A stretch of DNA of 64,000 nucleotides from Mesorhizobium sp. (GTDB taxonomy: Bacteria; Pseudomonadota; Alphaproteobacteria; Rhizobiales; Rhizobiaceae), in contig SAQR01000026.1 in assembly GCA_004020365.1 (NCBI GenBank), forward strand, positions 1 through 64,000, given 5' to 3'. The notes under the pieces are model-generated. The model was not told the origin of the DNA and did not search any database. It was given only the letters and a program-made list of their open reading frames with translations. Below, one piece after another: positions 51,051 to 60,803 of this stretch. Every line of letters starts with the position of its first letter. The first letter of the stretch is position 1. The position numbers were made by a program, and so were the translations under genes.

Positions 51051-52169
51051 TCACGCGGAGAGGTGCTGATTGAAGAAGCTGGTCAGCTTGTCGAACGGGA
51101 TCAGGTCGACGCGATCGTAGAGATCGACGTGCCCGGCGCCGGCAACCCACACAAGCTCCTTCGGCTCGGCCGCTCGCTTGTAGGCATCCTCGCTGAACTC
51201 GCGCGAGTGAGCCTGGTCGCCGGCGATGAACAGCATCGGGCGCGGCGAGATCGTCTCGATGTCGTTGAACGGGTAAAAGTTCATGAACTTGACATTGCTG
51301 GCCAGCGTCGGATGCGTGGTGATCTGCGGGTTTGCGCTTGCGGGCGTGAATTCACCCCGCGGCGTGCGGTAGAAGTCATAGAACTCCCGCTGGATGGGAT
51401 GGGTGTCGGCGGTCAGCTCATGCACGGTGCCGCCGGTATATTCGACCGCGCCGCCTTCAAACTCGCCCCAGCGCTGCTCGGCAGCTGCAGCAATGATCTG
51501 CTTGCGCTGCTCGATGCTCAGCGAATGATTGAGCGCGTCGCGATTGGCGGCCCCCATGTCGTACATGCTGACGGTCGCGACGGCGCGCATCCGCGGGTCG
51601 ATCTTGGCCGCGCTGATGACGAAACTGCCGCTGCCGCAGACGCCGATCGCGCCGATGCGGTTTCTGTCGACGAATGGCCGCGTGCCCAGGAAATCGACGG
51701 CGGCGCTGAACGCTTCGGCGTAGACGTCAGGCGAAACGATCTGGCGGGCCTCGCCCTCGCTTTCGCCCCAGAACGGCAGGTCTATGGACATGGCGACGAA
51801 GCCCTGTTCGGCCATCTTGGTGGCATAAAGATTTGCGCTCTGCTCCTTCACCGCACCCATCGGATGCCCGACGACGAGCGCCGGATGGCGCGCATTGCGG
51901 TCGAGGTTGTTGGGAATGAACAGATTGCCCGCGATGTTCATCTCGTATTGGCTTTTGAAGGCGATCTTTTCGAGCGTCACCTTATCGCTGGTGTAAAAAT
52001 TGTTGGCGCCGTTTGACATGTCTTGAGCCTTTGCGAATGGGATGTTGAAGAGCGACGCCGCACCGAGCGCGGCAACGCCGGCGCCGGTCAGCTTCAGGAG
52101 ATCACGCCGGCCAAAGTCGACACCGGACTGCGGTTGCGCCGTGTTCTCGATTCCGATCTGTCTGTTCAT
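51051..52169 (-). CDS. Tat-exported alpha/beta hydrolase
   Basis: The 372-residue protein has a twin-arginine signal (FGRRDLLKLTGAGVAALGAASLF ending AKAQ) and an alpha/beta hydrolase domain like the DltE/xylose-induced hydrolase group: VVGHPMGAVKEQ, nucleophile serine in GVCGSGSFVI, and a late histidine in AGAGHVDLYD. It should act in the periplasm on an unknown ester. AAAGGAGACAGGC precedes ATG 52169. Its neighbours, a cyclophilin-like exported protein and a LysR regulator, form a small unit. Confidence 0.87.
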   Translation of the reverse strand: MNRQIGIENTAQPQSGVDFGRRDLLKLTGAGVAALGAASLFNIPFAKAQDMSNGANNFYTSDKVTLEKIAFKSQYEMNIAGNLFIPNNLDRNARHPALVVGHPMGAVKEQSANLYATKMAEQGFVAMSIDLPFWGESEGEARQIVSPDVYAEAFSAAVDFLGTRPFVDRNRIGAIGVCGSGSFVISAAKIDPRMRAVATVSMYDMGAANRDALNHSLSIEQRKQIIAAAAEQRWGEFEGGAVEYTGGTVHELTADTHPIQREFYDFYRTPRGEFTPASANPQITTHPTLASNVKFMNFYPFNDIETISPRPMLFIAGDQAHSREFSEDAYKRAAEPKELVWVAGAGHVDLYDRVDLIPFDKLTSFFNQHLSA

Positions 52170-52521
52170 GCCTGTCTCCTTTGATCGTCCTGAACTGTCG
52201 CAGGCCTGCCGGGCCATGCCCATTCCTCGGCATGCGCGGCAGTGTTGCGAATGTGCAAATAGAATAGCGACGACGCCGGCGATCGATTAGGCGGCAAAAT
52301 CCGCATGTCGTCATGAGGAGGATTCATCAATCGCAGCTAGAGGAGGGGCCGTCGGACAGGTTCACCACCGCTGCTGCTGCATCTTCATGCACGGGAAGAA
52401 GATCACCGTGCTGGCCGGTCAAAGGCTCGACATCACCGAGTCTGACGATGGCGGTTAGGCGGCTTGCCGAAAGGTTCGAATCCTGTCGGGTGCAGCATTG
52501 CCGCAGTTCGCTTGCCGACAA
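52170..52521. other. 352-base intergenic region with tRNA-3'-end-like fragment
   Basis: No protein gene is convincing here. Near 52470-52497 the plus strand reads AAAGGTTCGAATCCTGTCGG and then GTGCAGCA, which looks like the T-arm and acceptor end of a tRNA (closest in my memory to tRNA-Arg) without the 5' three-quarters. The left end should hold the promoter of the Tat hydrolase gene. Confidence 0.45.
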
Positions 52522-53238
52522 CTATTCCTGCTGGAATTGACAGGGCCAATCTTCAGGCCTCGTCAAGCCAGAAGGCAACTCGGTTCGGGCGTCTCCGCAA
52601 GCCATGTTGAGCTGCCACTGGGACAGACCCGCCGAATTGGAAAGGTCGACGCCCTCGATACGGGTCAGAAAGAAAAAGGCGCGGTCTAAGTCTATCGGCG
52701 CGGTAAACGTCGCTCCTCGGAAGTCCGCCCGTGCGAGATTGGCAAACGAGAAGCGGCTGCCGCTGATATCGGCGTCATGGAACTGCGCACGCCCCAATTC
52801 TGCCTTTGTGAAATCAACGTTGGTCAGATTGGCGTCCTGGAAATTCGAGCGCTGCATTTCCGCGCTCGCAAACACCGCGCCCTGCGCGTCCATACGGCTG
52901 AAGTCGGTCCTGTAGGCCTCGATTCTGTCGAACCGGGCGCCTTTGGCGGTCGAGTCGGCCAGGGAAGCACGCACGAGCGTTGCCTTCTCAAGATTTGCCG
53001 CAAGGAGATTGCTGTTCCTGAGGTCGGTCGAAGTGAAATCAACACCGAACAGGTTCGCCCCGCTCAGGTCCTGTCCTTCTAGGATGAGAAGCTTCTTGTC
53101 ACACTCGTGCCAATTGACGCCAGGCGTCGGGGCTGCGTGGCAATTGTGAGCAGCAGTGGCGTTCTGCCAAGCAAACACAGTGCAAACCGCTAGAACCAAG
53201 CCGGATGCGGCGCAAGCTCTGGTTCGCCTCAAAGTCAT
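52522..53238 (-). CDS. Exported pentapeptide-repeat protein
   Basis: The 238-residue product has a signal peptide (GLVLAVCTVFAWQNATAAH) and about 20 pentapeptide units of the A(D/N)LXX type (LSGANLFGVDFTSTDLRNSNL, ANLEKATLVRASLA, ANLTNVDFTKAEL), expected to form a right-handed beta-helix. Two Cys residues lie near each end (NCHAAP, HECDKK; MACGD, WPCQF), probably as disulfides in the periplasm. Function unknown; such proteins sometimes bind DNA enzymes but this one is exported. Confidence 0.85.
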   Translation of the reverse strand: MTLRRTRACAASGLVLAVCTVFAWQNATAAHNCHAAPTPGVNWHECDKKLLILEGQDLSGANLFGVDFTSTDLRNSNLLAANLEKATLVRASLADSTAKGARFDRIEAYRTDFSRMDAQGAVFASAEMQRSNFQDANLTNVDFTKAELGRAQFHDADISGSRFSFANLARADFRGATFTAPIDLDRAFFFLTRIEGVDLSNSAGLSQWQLNMACGDARTELPSGLTRPEDWPCQFQQE

Positions 53239-53705
53239 TGTTGCTGGACCTCTGCTACTCGCCGACACTCAACCTGACCACATCTGCTGACACTCGAGAG
53301 TGCTCCTCGTCTACACCACCGTCAACCCGGGAGCAGAGGACATGGCGACGGTCGCCGCAGATGCGCAGCGGACGTCAACAATGGGGAGCCTGCTCGGGTG
53401 CTGACCGCCACCGCCGGCGTCCGCCGACAAGCGTGAATCCGCTTGGGTCCGCACCGATCGGTACTTCCCGACGGGAGGTTGACCCGGCTCGGCGTGCTAG
53501 TCGCGTATCCTGATTCCGCTGTCGCTACCCCACGACTTCGCTTAGCGAGGCCGAAGTTGATCTCTGCCATCTACCAGGTCGAAGCATGAACCCGCATATT
53601 TGTGTCGTAAGTTCACGTGCCGCGAATACGCCGTTTTCGGTAGGCGGGCTTTATGGCGGGCGCGCAACCTATTCTTTGATTTTTATCAATGTAAACAATA
53701 TCGTA
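53239..53705. other. 467-base region beside tRNA-Ser, nothing recognised
   Basis: Short open frames occur on both strands but none has a clear family or ribosome-binding site. The last 40 bases before the tRNA are unusually A/T-rich for this genome. It may hold remnants of lost genes. Confidence 0.4.
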
Positions 53706-53795
53706 TGGCGGAGAGGGAGGGATTCGAACCCCCGATGGGCTTGCACCCATGCCGCATTTCGAGTGCGGTGCATTCGACCACTCTGCCACCTCTCC
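53706..53795 (-). tRNA. tRNA-Ser (anticodon CGA)
   Basis: Read leftward it begins GGAGAGGTGGCAGAGTGGTC, has the anticodon stem CCGCA/TGCGG around loop CTCGAAA (anticodon CGA), a long variable arm (ATGGGTGCAAGCCCAT) typical of serine tRNAs, T-arm GGGGGTTCGAATCCC, acceptor CCTCTCC, discriminator G and an encoded CCA. All stems pair. It reads UCG codons. 90 bases with CCA. Confidence 0.97.
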
Positions 53796-53963
53796 GCGGT
53801 CATGGTCCGCCGTTGCCGGCGCGGCGCACTAGATAACGGCTGGACGGACGGGTTACAAGGGCCAATCTGCCTGATATCAGGCTTCTCTGCGGGCCGTATG
53901 GCTCGTTCTTCGACACTTCCGCCGCCTGTGCCAACGGCGCCGTCTTGCTTTCGGCCGTTTGCC

Positions 53964-53992
53964 TTGACTCGCGCCGCACCTTCGGTTAGGGA
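53964..53992 (+). promoter_or_regulatory. Candidate rplU promoter
   Basis: TTGACT (53964-53969) is followed after 17 bases by TAGGGA (53987-53992), matching the spacing of a housekeeping promoter although the -10 box is weak. It would give a leader of about 120 bases. Confidence 0.35.
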
Positions 53993-54066
53993 CAGCGCGC
54001 AATCGGCGTGGAGGGCTCTTCCGCGCCGCTTGCTTTTTGAACCCGCAGACTGACAAAAAGACGGCC

Positions 54067-54085
54067 GAACCGCCTGACGCGGTTC
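54067..54085 (+). promoter_or_regulatory. Leader hairpin before rplU
   Basis: A perfect 7-bp stem GAACCGC/GCGGTTC with a 5-base loop ends 32 bases before the rplU ATG. It could be an L21 autoregulatory site, by analogy with other ribosomal protein leaders, but this is speculative. Confidence 0.3.
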
Positions 54086-54117
54086 GTCAAGGCCGACCGA
54101 ACAGCGAAAGGCAAAAA

Positions 54118-54807
54118 ATGTTCGCAGTCATCAAAACGGGCGGCAAGCAGTATCGCGTCGCCGCCAACGATCTCCTGAAGATCGAAAAAGTCGAAGGCCA
54201 GGTCGGCGATATCGTCGAGATCGGCCACGTTCTCGCGCATGGCGAAGGCGAGAATGTCACGTTCGGCGCGCCGTTCGTCGACGGCGCTTTGGTCACCGCC
54301 GAAGTCGTCGAACAGGGCAAGAACCGCACCGTCATCGCCTTCAAGAAGCGCCGCCGGCAGAATTCGCGCCGCAAGATCGGCCATCGCCAGCTTCTGACCA
54401 CCGTGCGGATCGCCGAGATCCTGCTGGATGGCGCCAAGCCGACGAAGAAGGCCGCGGCCAAGACCGAGGCGAAGGCCGAAATTGCTGCAAAGGCCGAGGC
54501 CAAGGCTGAAGCCGCGCCGAAGAAGGAAGCCAAGGCAGAGGCTGCGCCGAAGGAAACCGAAGTCAAGGCAAGCGAAACCGCTGCGCCGCTGTTCAAGACG
54601 CCGAAGGGCGAGCCGGACGATCTGACCGTGATCAAGGGTATCGGCCCGGTCGCGGCCGGCCAGTTGAACGAACAGGGCATCACGACCTTCGCTCAGATCG
54701 CCAAGCTGTCCGACAAGGATATCGCCAGGATCGACGAGCATATGCCGTTCAGCACCGACCAGATCACGGACTGGCGCGAGCAGGCCAAGGAACTGGCGAA
54801 GAAGTAA
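54118..54807 (+). CDS. rplU: 50S ribosomal protein L21 with C-terminal HhH extension
   Basis: Residues 1-102 are a normal L21 ([40 protein letters not shown]). They are followed by an Ala/Lys/Glu-rich linker (about 103-160) and a C-terminal domain from about 165 resembling a helix-hairpin-helix ([25 protein letters not shown], then [16 protein letters not shown]). The total of 229 residues is twice the standard L21. Extended L21 occurs in related bacteria; what the extra domain binds is unknown. ATG 54118 follows AAAGGCAAAAA. rpmA follows after 99 bases. Confidence 0.95.
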   Translation: MFAVIKTGGKQYRVAANDLLKIEKVEGQVGDIVEIGHVLAHGEGENVTFGAPFVDGALVTAEVVEQGKNRTVIAFKKRRRQNSRRKIGHRQLLTTVRIAEILLDGAKPTKKAAAKTEAKAEIAAKAEAKAEAAPKKEAKAEAAPKETEVKASETAAPLFKTPKGEPDDLTVIKGIGPVAAGQLNEQGITTFAQIAKLSDKDIARIDEHMPFSTDQITDWREQAKELAKK

Positions 54808-54906
54808 AGCGGGCCGGCGCGATCGTCGTCGGTTCGGACTTGAAACGGAACGCGAACGCGTTCATAAGACCTTTTAAGCGCCTAGCGGCGCATCGGAGTT
54901 AGTGAG

Positions 54907-55176
54907 ATGGCACACAAGAAAGCTGGCGGTTCGTCGCGCAATGGTCGCGACTCCCATTCCAAGCGGCTCGGCGTGAAAAAATTCGGCGGCGAAGCCGTGA
55001 TTCCTGGCAACATCATTGTTCGTCAGCGCGGCACGACGTGGCATCCCGGCACCAATGTCGGCATTGGCACGGATCACACGCTGTTTGCGCTCGAAGCCGG
55101 CGCAGTCACCTTCAACAAAAAAGCCAATGGCCGAACCTACGTATCGGTGAACCCGATGAGCAAGGCCGCGGAGTAG
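54907..55176 (+). CDS. rpmA: 50S ribosomal protein L27
   Basis: The 89-residue product is a standard L27: [20 protein letters not shown] followed by [22 protein letters not shown] and [12 protein letters not shown]. Its N-terminal tail reaches the peptidyl transferase centre. It follows rplU in the usual operon and is followed by a strong terminator. Confidence 0.98.
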   Translation: MAHKKAGGSSRNGRDSHSKRLGVKKFGGEAVIPGNIIVRQRGTTWHPGTNVGIGTDHTLFALEAGAVTFNKKANGRTYVSVNPMSKAAE

Positions 55177-55244
55177 CCGGTTCCGCACGAGAACACCGGC
55201 ACCCATCTCGGGAACCGGTGTCTGGCCAAGCCAGCAAATGGATC

Positions 55245-55275
55245 AGGGGAGATGGGTTTCCATCTCCCCTTTTTC
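55245..55275 (+). terminator. Rho-independent terminator after rpmA
   Basis: Perfect 10-bp stem AGGGGAGATG/CATCTCCCCT (55245-55254, 55261-55270) with a 6-base loop and a TTTTTC tract. It ends the rplU-rpmA operon and lies 20 bases before the GNAT gene, whose start may therefore need its own promoter or readthrough. Confidence 0.9.
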
Positions 55276-55294
55276 TTGTGCCTGGAGGACTGAC

Positions 55295-55882
55295 ATGGTT
55301 GCCGAAGCGGAAGACACAGACGGTGAAAGTTACGCGATAGATTGTCCGGTCCTGGTGACCGAGCGGCTGGTGCTGCGGGCGCCGCGCGAAAGCGATATCG
55401 AACAGCTGGTGGTGCTCGCCGACAACCGCCATGTTGCCGAAATGCTGGCCCGCATGCCGCATCCCTATGGCGAGGCCGAAGCACGCGCCTTCCTTGCGAT
55501 GACGGCATCGCGCCGGGCCGGCATTGCCTATGCCCTGACCCTGGCCGGCACCGAAACCTTCGTCGGCTGCGCCGGCCTCAACACCACCGATCGCGGGCTG
55601 GAGCTCGGCTACTGGATCGGCGAGCCCTACTGGAAGCGCGGCTATGCGACGGAGGCCGCACATGCGCTGGTCGATCTCGCCTTCCAGAAGACGCCGATCC
55701 AGGTGCTGCATGCCTCGACGCGGGTCATCAATCCGGCCTCGCGCCGGGTCATCCACAAATGCGGCTTCCAGTATGCCGGCCAGGGCATGCTGAACTCGAT
55801 CGTCGCCGGCCAGGTGCCGGTCGAGCGTTACCGTCTCGATCGCAGGACCTGGACCAGCCTGCGGAACTGGGTCCATTTCTAG
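55295..55882 (+). CDS. GNAT-family N-acetyltransferase (RimJ/RimL-like)
   Basis: The 195-residue protein has the GNAT fold with the RimJ/RimL pattern: TERLVLRAPRESDIEQLVVLADN, LGYWIGEPYWKRGYATEAAHALVDLAF (acetyl-CoA-binding motif A) and INPASRRVIHKCGFQYAG. It may acetylate a ribosomal protein N-terminus or a small amine. TGGAGGACTGAC precedes ATG 55295. This gene is often found after rpmA in rhizobia. Confidence 0.9.
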   Translation: MVAEAEDTDGESYAIDCPVLVTERLVLRAPRESDIEQLVVLADNRHVAEMLARMPHPYGEAEARAFLAMTASRRAGIAYALTLAGTETFVGCAGLNTTDRGLELGYWIGEPYWKRGYATEAAHALVDLAFQKTPIQVLHASTRVINPASRRVIHKCGFQYAGQGMLNSIVAGQVPVERYRLDRRTWTSLRNWVHF

Positions 55883-56021
55883 GCATGTCGATCTTCAGGT
55901 GAGGCCGGCCTGCGAATGGTGGCTTCCTGCGCTTCCGGTGCTCACGTACTTAAGTACGCTCCGCTCCGGTTCTCGGAAGCCACCACTCTCGGCGCGGCCT
56001 GACCTGAATCTCAACACGCCT
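55882..56021. repeat. Long imperfect palindromic element, copy 2
   Basis: Nearly identical over about 140 bases to 14863-15004, with the same arms and a centre ACGTACTTAAGTACG, where copy 1 has one more base. It lies between the convergent GNAT and EEP genes, the same type of position as copy 1. Confidence 0.85.
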
Positions 56022-56051
56022 AGGCGCGAAGGATTGCGGACCAAACTTGGG

Positions 56052-56921
56052 TCAGGCCATCTCTACCCAGACCGGCAGGTGGTCCGAACCGACTGCTTGC
56101 CGGTCGACCCACAGGCGCTTGAGCGATTTGGCCAGCGAGGCGCTGGTGAAGACATAGTCGATGCATTTGTGGCGGCTGGCGTCATCAGGCCGCTTGGGGT
56201 CGATCCAGGTGACGAGGTCGGCGCCTGCGGCGGCAAGGCGCTGGGCGGCATCGACGGCAAGATCGGCGGTCACCGGCATGCCGAATTCGTGATCCAGGCG
56301 GCCGGCGAATTCGACATATTCCGGCGATCCGGCCAGCATGTTGAAGTCGCCCATGACGACGAAGCCTTCGGGACTAGGCAGGTCCGGCAGGCCGACTTCG
56401 GCGACGCCCGACAGCGCGCCGCCCTCGATCGCATAGTGCAACAGGCGCTGGCGCAGAAACCGGATCTGGCTGGCGCGTTCGACCGGGCTGCGATGGTCGA
56501 GATGGGTGGAATAGAAGCGGACGAAGCCAAGCGGCGTTTCGATCAGCGCCTCCAGCGCGCCGCGCTGGAAATTCATCACTTCGAAACTGCGGCTGCGCGG
56601 CAAGAGGAGATTGCGCGACAGGTGAACGGGCGTTTTCGACAGCACCATGTTGCCGAGTTGGAAGGTGGTGGTGATTGCGCGGCCGTTTTCCAGGCGCGAG
56701 CCGACATTGGCTTCGAAATTGCTGCCGTAGACAGCAAAGTATTCGGGCAGCGCCTCGCCGAGCTCGGCCACCATGTCGCGGCCGCCATTGTTGGGGTTGT
56801 TGCGCGAGACCTCCTGCAGCGCGATCACGTCGGCGCCGCGCACGGCATCGGCGATGCGGCCGACATCGTAGCGTCCGTCAAGACCGACGCCGTAGTGGAT
56901 GTTGTAGGTTACAAGCCTCAT
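56052..56921 (-). CDS. Endonuclease/exonuclease/phosphatase family protein
   Basis: The 289-residue protein shows the EEP catalytic pattern: N7 in VTYNIHYGVG, E37 in IALQEVSRN, FYSTHLDHRSP, GDFNMLAGSP and the late VGSDHLPVWVEM. The fold includes DNases and phosphodiesterases; substrate cannot be told. Divergent from obgE. Confidence 0.9.
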   Translation of the reverse strand: MRLVTYNIHYGVGLDGRYDVGRIADAVRGADVIALQEVSRNNPNNGGRDMVAELGEALPEYFAVYGSNFEANVGSRLENGRAITTTFQLGNMVLSKTPVHLSRNLLLPRSRSFEVMNFQRGALEALIETPLGFVRFYSTHLDHRSPVERASQIRFLRQRLLHYAIEGGALSGVAEVGLPDLPSPEGFVVMGDFNMLAGSPEYVEFAGRLDHEFGMPVTADLAVDAAQRLAAAGADLVTWIDPKRPDDASRHKCIDYVFTSASLAKSLKRLWVDRQAVGSDHLPVWVEMA

Positions 56922-57016
56922 TGCGACTCCGGCGATGTTGATAAACAGCCTCGCCCTTCGCCCCGGCTTGGTTTAGAGCAGTGCCGAACGTTAGAGCAAT
57001 GCCGCAAGGCCACTAG

Positions 57017-58066
<1,050 letters not shown>

Positions 58067-58068
58067 CT

Positions 58069-59262
58069 ATGGCCGCGCAGCTGAAAAAATACCGGCGCAT
58101 CACCGTCAAGATCGGCTCGGCGCTGCTTGTCGACCGCACGGCGGGATTGAAGCGCGACTGGCTGGCCTCGCTTGCCGACGACATTTCAGTGCTGGCCGAG
58201 AATGGCGCCGAGATCCTCGTCGTGTCGTCCGGCGCCATCGCGCTTGGCCGCACCATTTTGGGCCTCGGCAAGCGGGCGCTGAAGCTTGAGGAGAGCCAGG
58301 CGGCGGCCGCCGTCGGGCAGATTGCGCTGGCCGGCGCCTGGTCGGATGCGCTCGGCAAGGGCGGCCTCAAATCGGGCCAGATCCTGCTGACGCTCGGCGA
58401 CACCGAAGAGCGCCGCCGTTATCTCAATGCGCGCGCGACGATCTCGACGCTGCTCAAGATGAAGGCGGTGCCGGTCATCAACGAGAACGACACGGTGGCG
58501 ACTTCCGAAATCCGCTACGGCGACAATGACCGACTGGCGGCGCGGGTGGCGACGATGATGGGCGCCGATCTCCTGGTGCTGCTCTCCGACATTGACGGGC
58601 TCTATACCGCGCCGCCGGCTCGTGATCCGCAGGCCCGGTTCATTGCTGTCGTCGACCGTATCACTCCTGACATCGAGTCGATGGCGGGTGCCGCCGCTTC
58701 GGAGTTTTCACGCGGCGGCATGCGCACCAAGCTCGACGCCGGAAAAATTGCCACCGCCGCCGGCACCGCCATGATCATCACATCAGGCACGCGGCTGTCG
58801 CCGCTGCTGGCGATCGAACGTGGCGAGCGGGCGACGTTCTTCCGGCCGAGCGCCAATCCGGTCAAGGGCTACAAGACCTGGATCGCCGGGCAGCTTGAAC
58901 CGGCAGGCCGGCTGACCGTTGATGCCGGCGCCATCGGCGCGCTGCTGTCGGGCAAATCGCTGCTGCCGGCAGGCGTCAAGCTGGTCAGCGGCAATTTCTC
59001 GCGCGGCGACACGGTGGCGATCCTGTCGCCCGAAGGCCGCGAGATCGCGCGCGGACTGGTTGCCTATGATGCCGCCGATGCCGTAAGAATCGCTGGCTTG
59101 AAGACAGCCGAGATCGAAACGGTGCTTGGCTATGAAGCACGATCGGCGATGATCCACCGCGACGACCTTGTGGTGAGCCATTCCGGTGACCAAGTACGGG
59201 CAACTGACCAAGTACGGGCCGGTGACCAAGCAGTTGGTGACAAGATCCATAGCGGAGGATGA
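58069..59262 (+). CDS. proB: Glutamate 5-kinase
   Basis: ProB phosphorylates glutamate in proline synthesis. The 397-residue protein has the amino acid kinase domain ([38 protein letters not shown]) and a C-terminal PUA domain ([22 protein letters not shown]). Homologs usually stop shortly after HRDDLVV; here a 20-residue tail of repeated (G/T)DQVRA units follows, encoded by an 18-base tandem repeat. It lies between obgE and proA in one operon. Confidence 0.94.
   Translation: MAAQLKKYRRITVKIGSALLVDRTAGLKRDWLASLADDISVLAENGAEILVVSSGAIALGRTILGLGKRALKLEESQAAAAVGQIALAGAWSDALGKGGLKSGQILLTLGDTEERRRYLNARATISTLLKMKAVPVINENDTVATSEIRYGDNDRLAARVATMMGADLLVLLSDIDGLYTAPPARDPQARFIAVVDRITPDIESMAGAAASEFSRGGMRTKLDAGKIATAAGTAMIITSGTRLSPLLAIERGERATFFRPSANPVKGYKTWIAGQLEPAGRLTVDAGAIGALLSGKSLLPAGVKLVSGNFSRGDTVAILSPEGREIARGLVAYDAADAVRIAGLKTAEIETVLGYEARSAMIHRDDLVVSHSGDQVRATDQVRAGDQAVGDKIHSGG
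59187..59244 (+). repeat. 18-base tandem repeat at the end of proB
   Basis: The core TGACCAAG recurs at 59187, 59205 and 59223 with an 18-base period, and a degenerate TGACAAG at 59238. The first two units share TGACCAAGTACGGGC. It keeps the proB frame and adds about 20 residues to the protein. Confidence 0.85.
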
Positions 59263-59265
59263 GCC

Positions 59266-60552
59266 ATGCTGAAGCTGCATGAAAAATCCCGGGACGATAC
59301 CGCAGCAACGATGGCCGATATCGGCCGTCGCGCGCGGGCCGCAGCCCGGCCGCTGGCCGTCGCCACAGCCGAGCGCAAGCACGCCGCGTTGATCGGTATG
59401 GCGCAGGCGATCCTTCGCCACGAGCAGGATATTCTCGACGCCAACGCCATCGACATCAAAAATGGCGAGCAGTCAGGGCTTTCGGCTTCCTTTATGGACC
59501 GGCTGAAGCTTGATCCGGCGCGCATCCGTGCCATGGCCGACGGCATCAGTGAAATCGCCGGGCTGCGCGATCCGGTCGGCGACGTCATTGCCGCATGGGA
59601 CCGGCCGAACGGCCTGCATATCGAGCGCGTGCGCACGCCGCTCGGCGTCGTCGGCGTCATCTATGAAAGCCGGCCGAACGTGACCGCCGATGCCGGCGCG
59701 CTGTGCCTTAAGGCCGGCAATCCGGTGATTTTGCGCGGCGGCTCGGATTCGCTCAACTCCTCGGCGGCGATCCATGCCTGCCTGGTCGAAGGGCTGAAGT
59801 CGGCCAAGCTGCCTGAAGATGCCATCCAGTTGGTGCCGACCGCCGACCGCGCCGCCGTCGGCGAGATGCTGAAAGGACTTTCCGGCAATATCGACGTCAT
59901 CATTCCGCGCGGCGGCAAGAACCTGGTCGAACGCGTCCAGAACGAGGCGCGGGTGCCGGTCTTTGCTCATCTCGAAGGCATCTGCCATCTCTACATCGAC
60001 CGCTCGGCTGATCTCGACATGGCGGTCAGGATCGCGGTCAACGCCAAGATGCGGCGCACCGGCGTCTGCGGCGCGGCCGAGACGCTGCTGGTCGACCGCG
60101 CTGTTGCCGCCACCCATCTGGTGCCGATCCTCGGGGCGTTGCGCGCGGCAGGGTGCGCAATCCACGCCGACGCCGAGGTGCTGAAAGTGTTTGCCGACGC
60201 TAAAGCGGCGACCGACGCCGACTGGGTGAGCGAATATCTGGATGCCATCATCGCGGTAAAGCTGGTCGATGGCGTTGCCGGCGCCATCGAGCACATCGAG
60301 ACTTTTTCCTCGCACCACACCGAGGCGATCGTCGCCGAGGATGCCGATGCGGTCGAACGGTTCTTCAACGAGATCGATTCGGCGATCCTTCTGCACAATG
60401 CCTCGACGCAATTCGCCGATGGCGGCGAATTCGGCATGGGCGCCGAGATCGGCATCGCCACCGGCAAGATGCATGCGCGCGGCCCGGTCGGTGTCGAGCA
60501 ACTGACCTCGTTCAAGTACCGCGTGCGCGGGACGGGACAGGTGAGGCCTTGA
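59266..60552 (+). CDS. proA: Gamma-glutamyl phosphate reductase
   Basis: ProA reduces glutamyl-5-phosphate to the semialdehyde, the second step of proline synthesis. The 428 residues belong to the aldehyde dehydrogenase superfamily, with catalytic C268 in [29 protein letters not shown] and [11 protein letters not shown]. It starts three bases after proB and completes the proBA pair. Confidence 0.97.
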   Translation: MLKLHEKSRDDTAATMADIGRRARAAARPLAVATAERKHAALIGMAQAILRHEQDILDANAIDIKNGEQSGLSASFMDRLKLDPARIRAMADGISEIAGLRDPVGDVIAAWDRPNGLHIERVRTPLGVVGVIYESRPNVTADAGALCLKAGNPVILRGGSDSLNSSAAIHACLVEGLKSAKLPEDAIQLVPTADRAAVGEMLKGLSGNIDVIIPRGGKNLVERVQNEARVPVFAHLEGICHLYIDRSADLDMAVRIAVNAKMRRTGVCGAAETLLVDRAVAATHLVPILGALRAAGCAIHADAEVLKVFADAKAATDADWVSEYLDAIIAVKLVDGVAGAIEHIETFSSHHTEAIVAEDADAVERFFNEIDSAILLHNASTQFADGGEFGMGAEIGIATGKMHARGPVGVEQLTSFKYRVRGTGQVRP

Positions 60553-60590
60553 GCTTTTTCGCGGTTAGAGCCTGAGAGGCGTGCGCCCAG

Positions 60591-60641
60591 CCACCCCCCT
60601 CTGCCCTGCCGGGCATCTCCCCCTCAAGTGGGGAGATTGGC
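60591..60641. repeat. CTCTGCCC-type dispersed repeat, copy 2
   Basis: Same element as at 24424-24473 (CCCCTCTGCCCTGCCGGGCA, then a TCTCCCC/GGGGAGA hairpin). It faces an inverted third copy 62 bases away. Confidence 0.85.
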
Positions 60642-60702
60642 GGCTTCGTCCCTGGCGCCCTCACTGCGACGCTGGAGGTTTGCGAAAGTCTATGCAACAT
60701 CC

Positions 60703-60749
60703 GATCTCCCCCCTTGCGGGGGAGATGCCCGGCAGGGCAGAGGGGGGTG
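60703..60749. repeat. CTCTGCCC-type dispersed repeat, copy 3 (inverted)
   Basis: Reverse complement of copies 1 and 2 (GGGGGAGATGCCCGGCAGGG, then CAGAGGGG). Together with copy 2 it makes a large inverted repeat across the proA-nadD gap (60553-60803), which otherwise holds nothing recognised. Confidence 0.85.
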
Positions 60750-60803
60750 CTTAGCACGATGCTCTCCCCTTCCGACCCCACCGTTCCCTCCCACTATCTA
60801 AAA

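Larger units (their letters stand above)
53796..54117. promoter_or_regulatory. rplU upstream region
   Basis: 322 bases between the tRNA 5' end and rplU. It should contain the tRNA promoter near its left end and the rplU promoter near 53964; a leader hairpin lies close to the rplU start. No other gene is seen. Confidence 0.5.

Noticed and set aside
52380-52497. A complete tRNA around the TTCGAATCC motif
   Set aside because: No matching 5' acceptor arm, D-arm or anticodon stem is found at the right distance, so only a fragment can be claimed.
53586-54053. 155-codon frame across the tRNA-Ser gene
   Set aside because: It reads through the antisense of a clear tRNA and has no coding features.
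55191-55225. First hairpin after rpmA (CACCGG...CCGGTG) as the operon terminator
   Set aside because: It has no T-run; the hairpin at 55245-55270 with TTTTTC is the better terminator.
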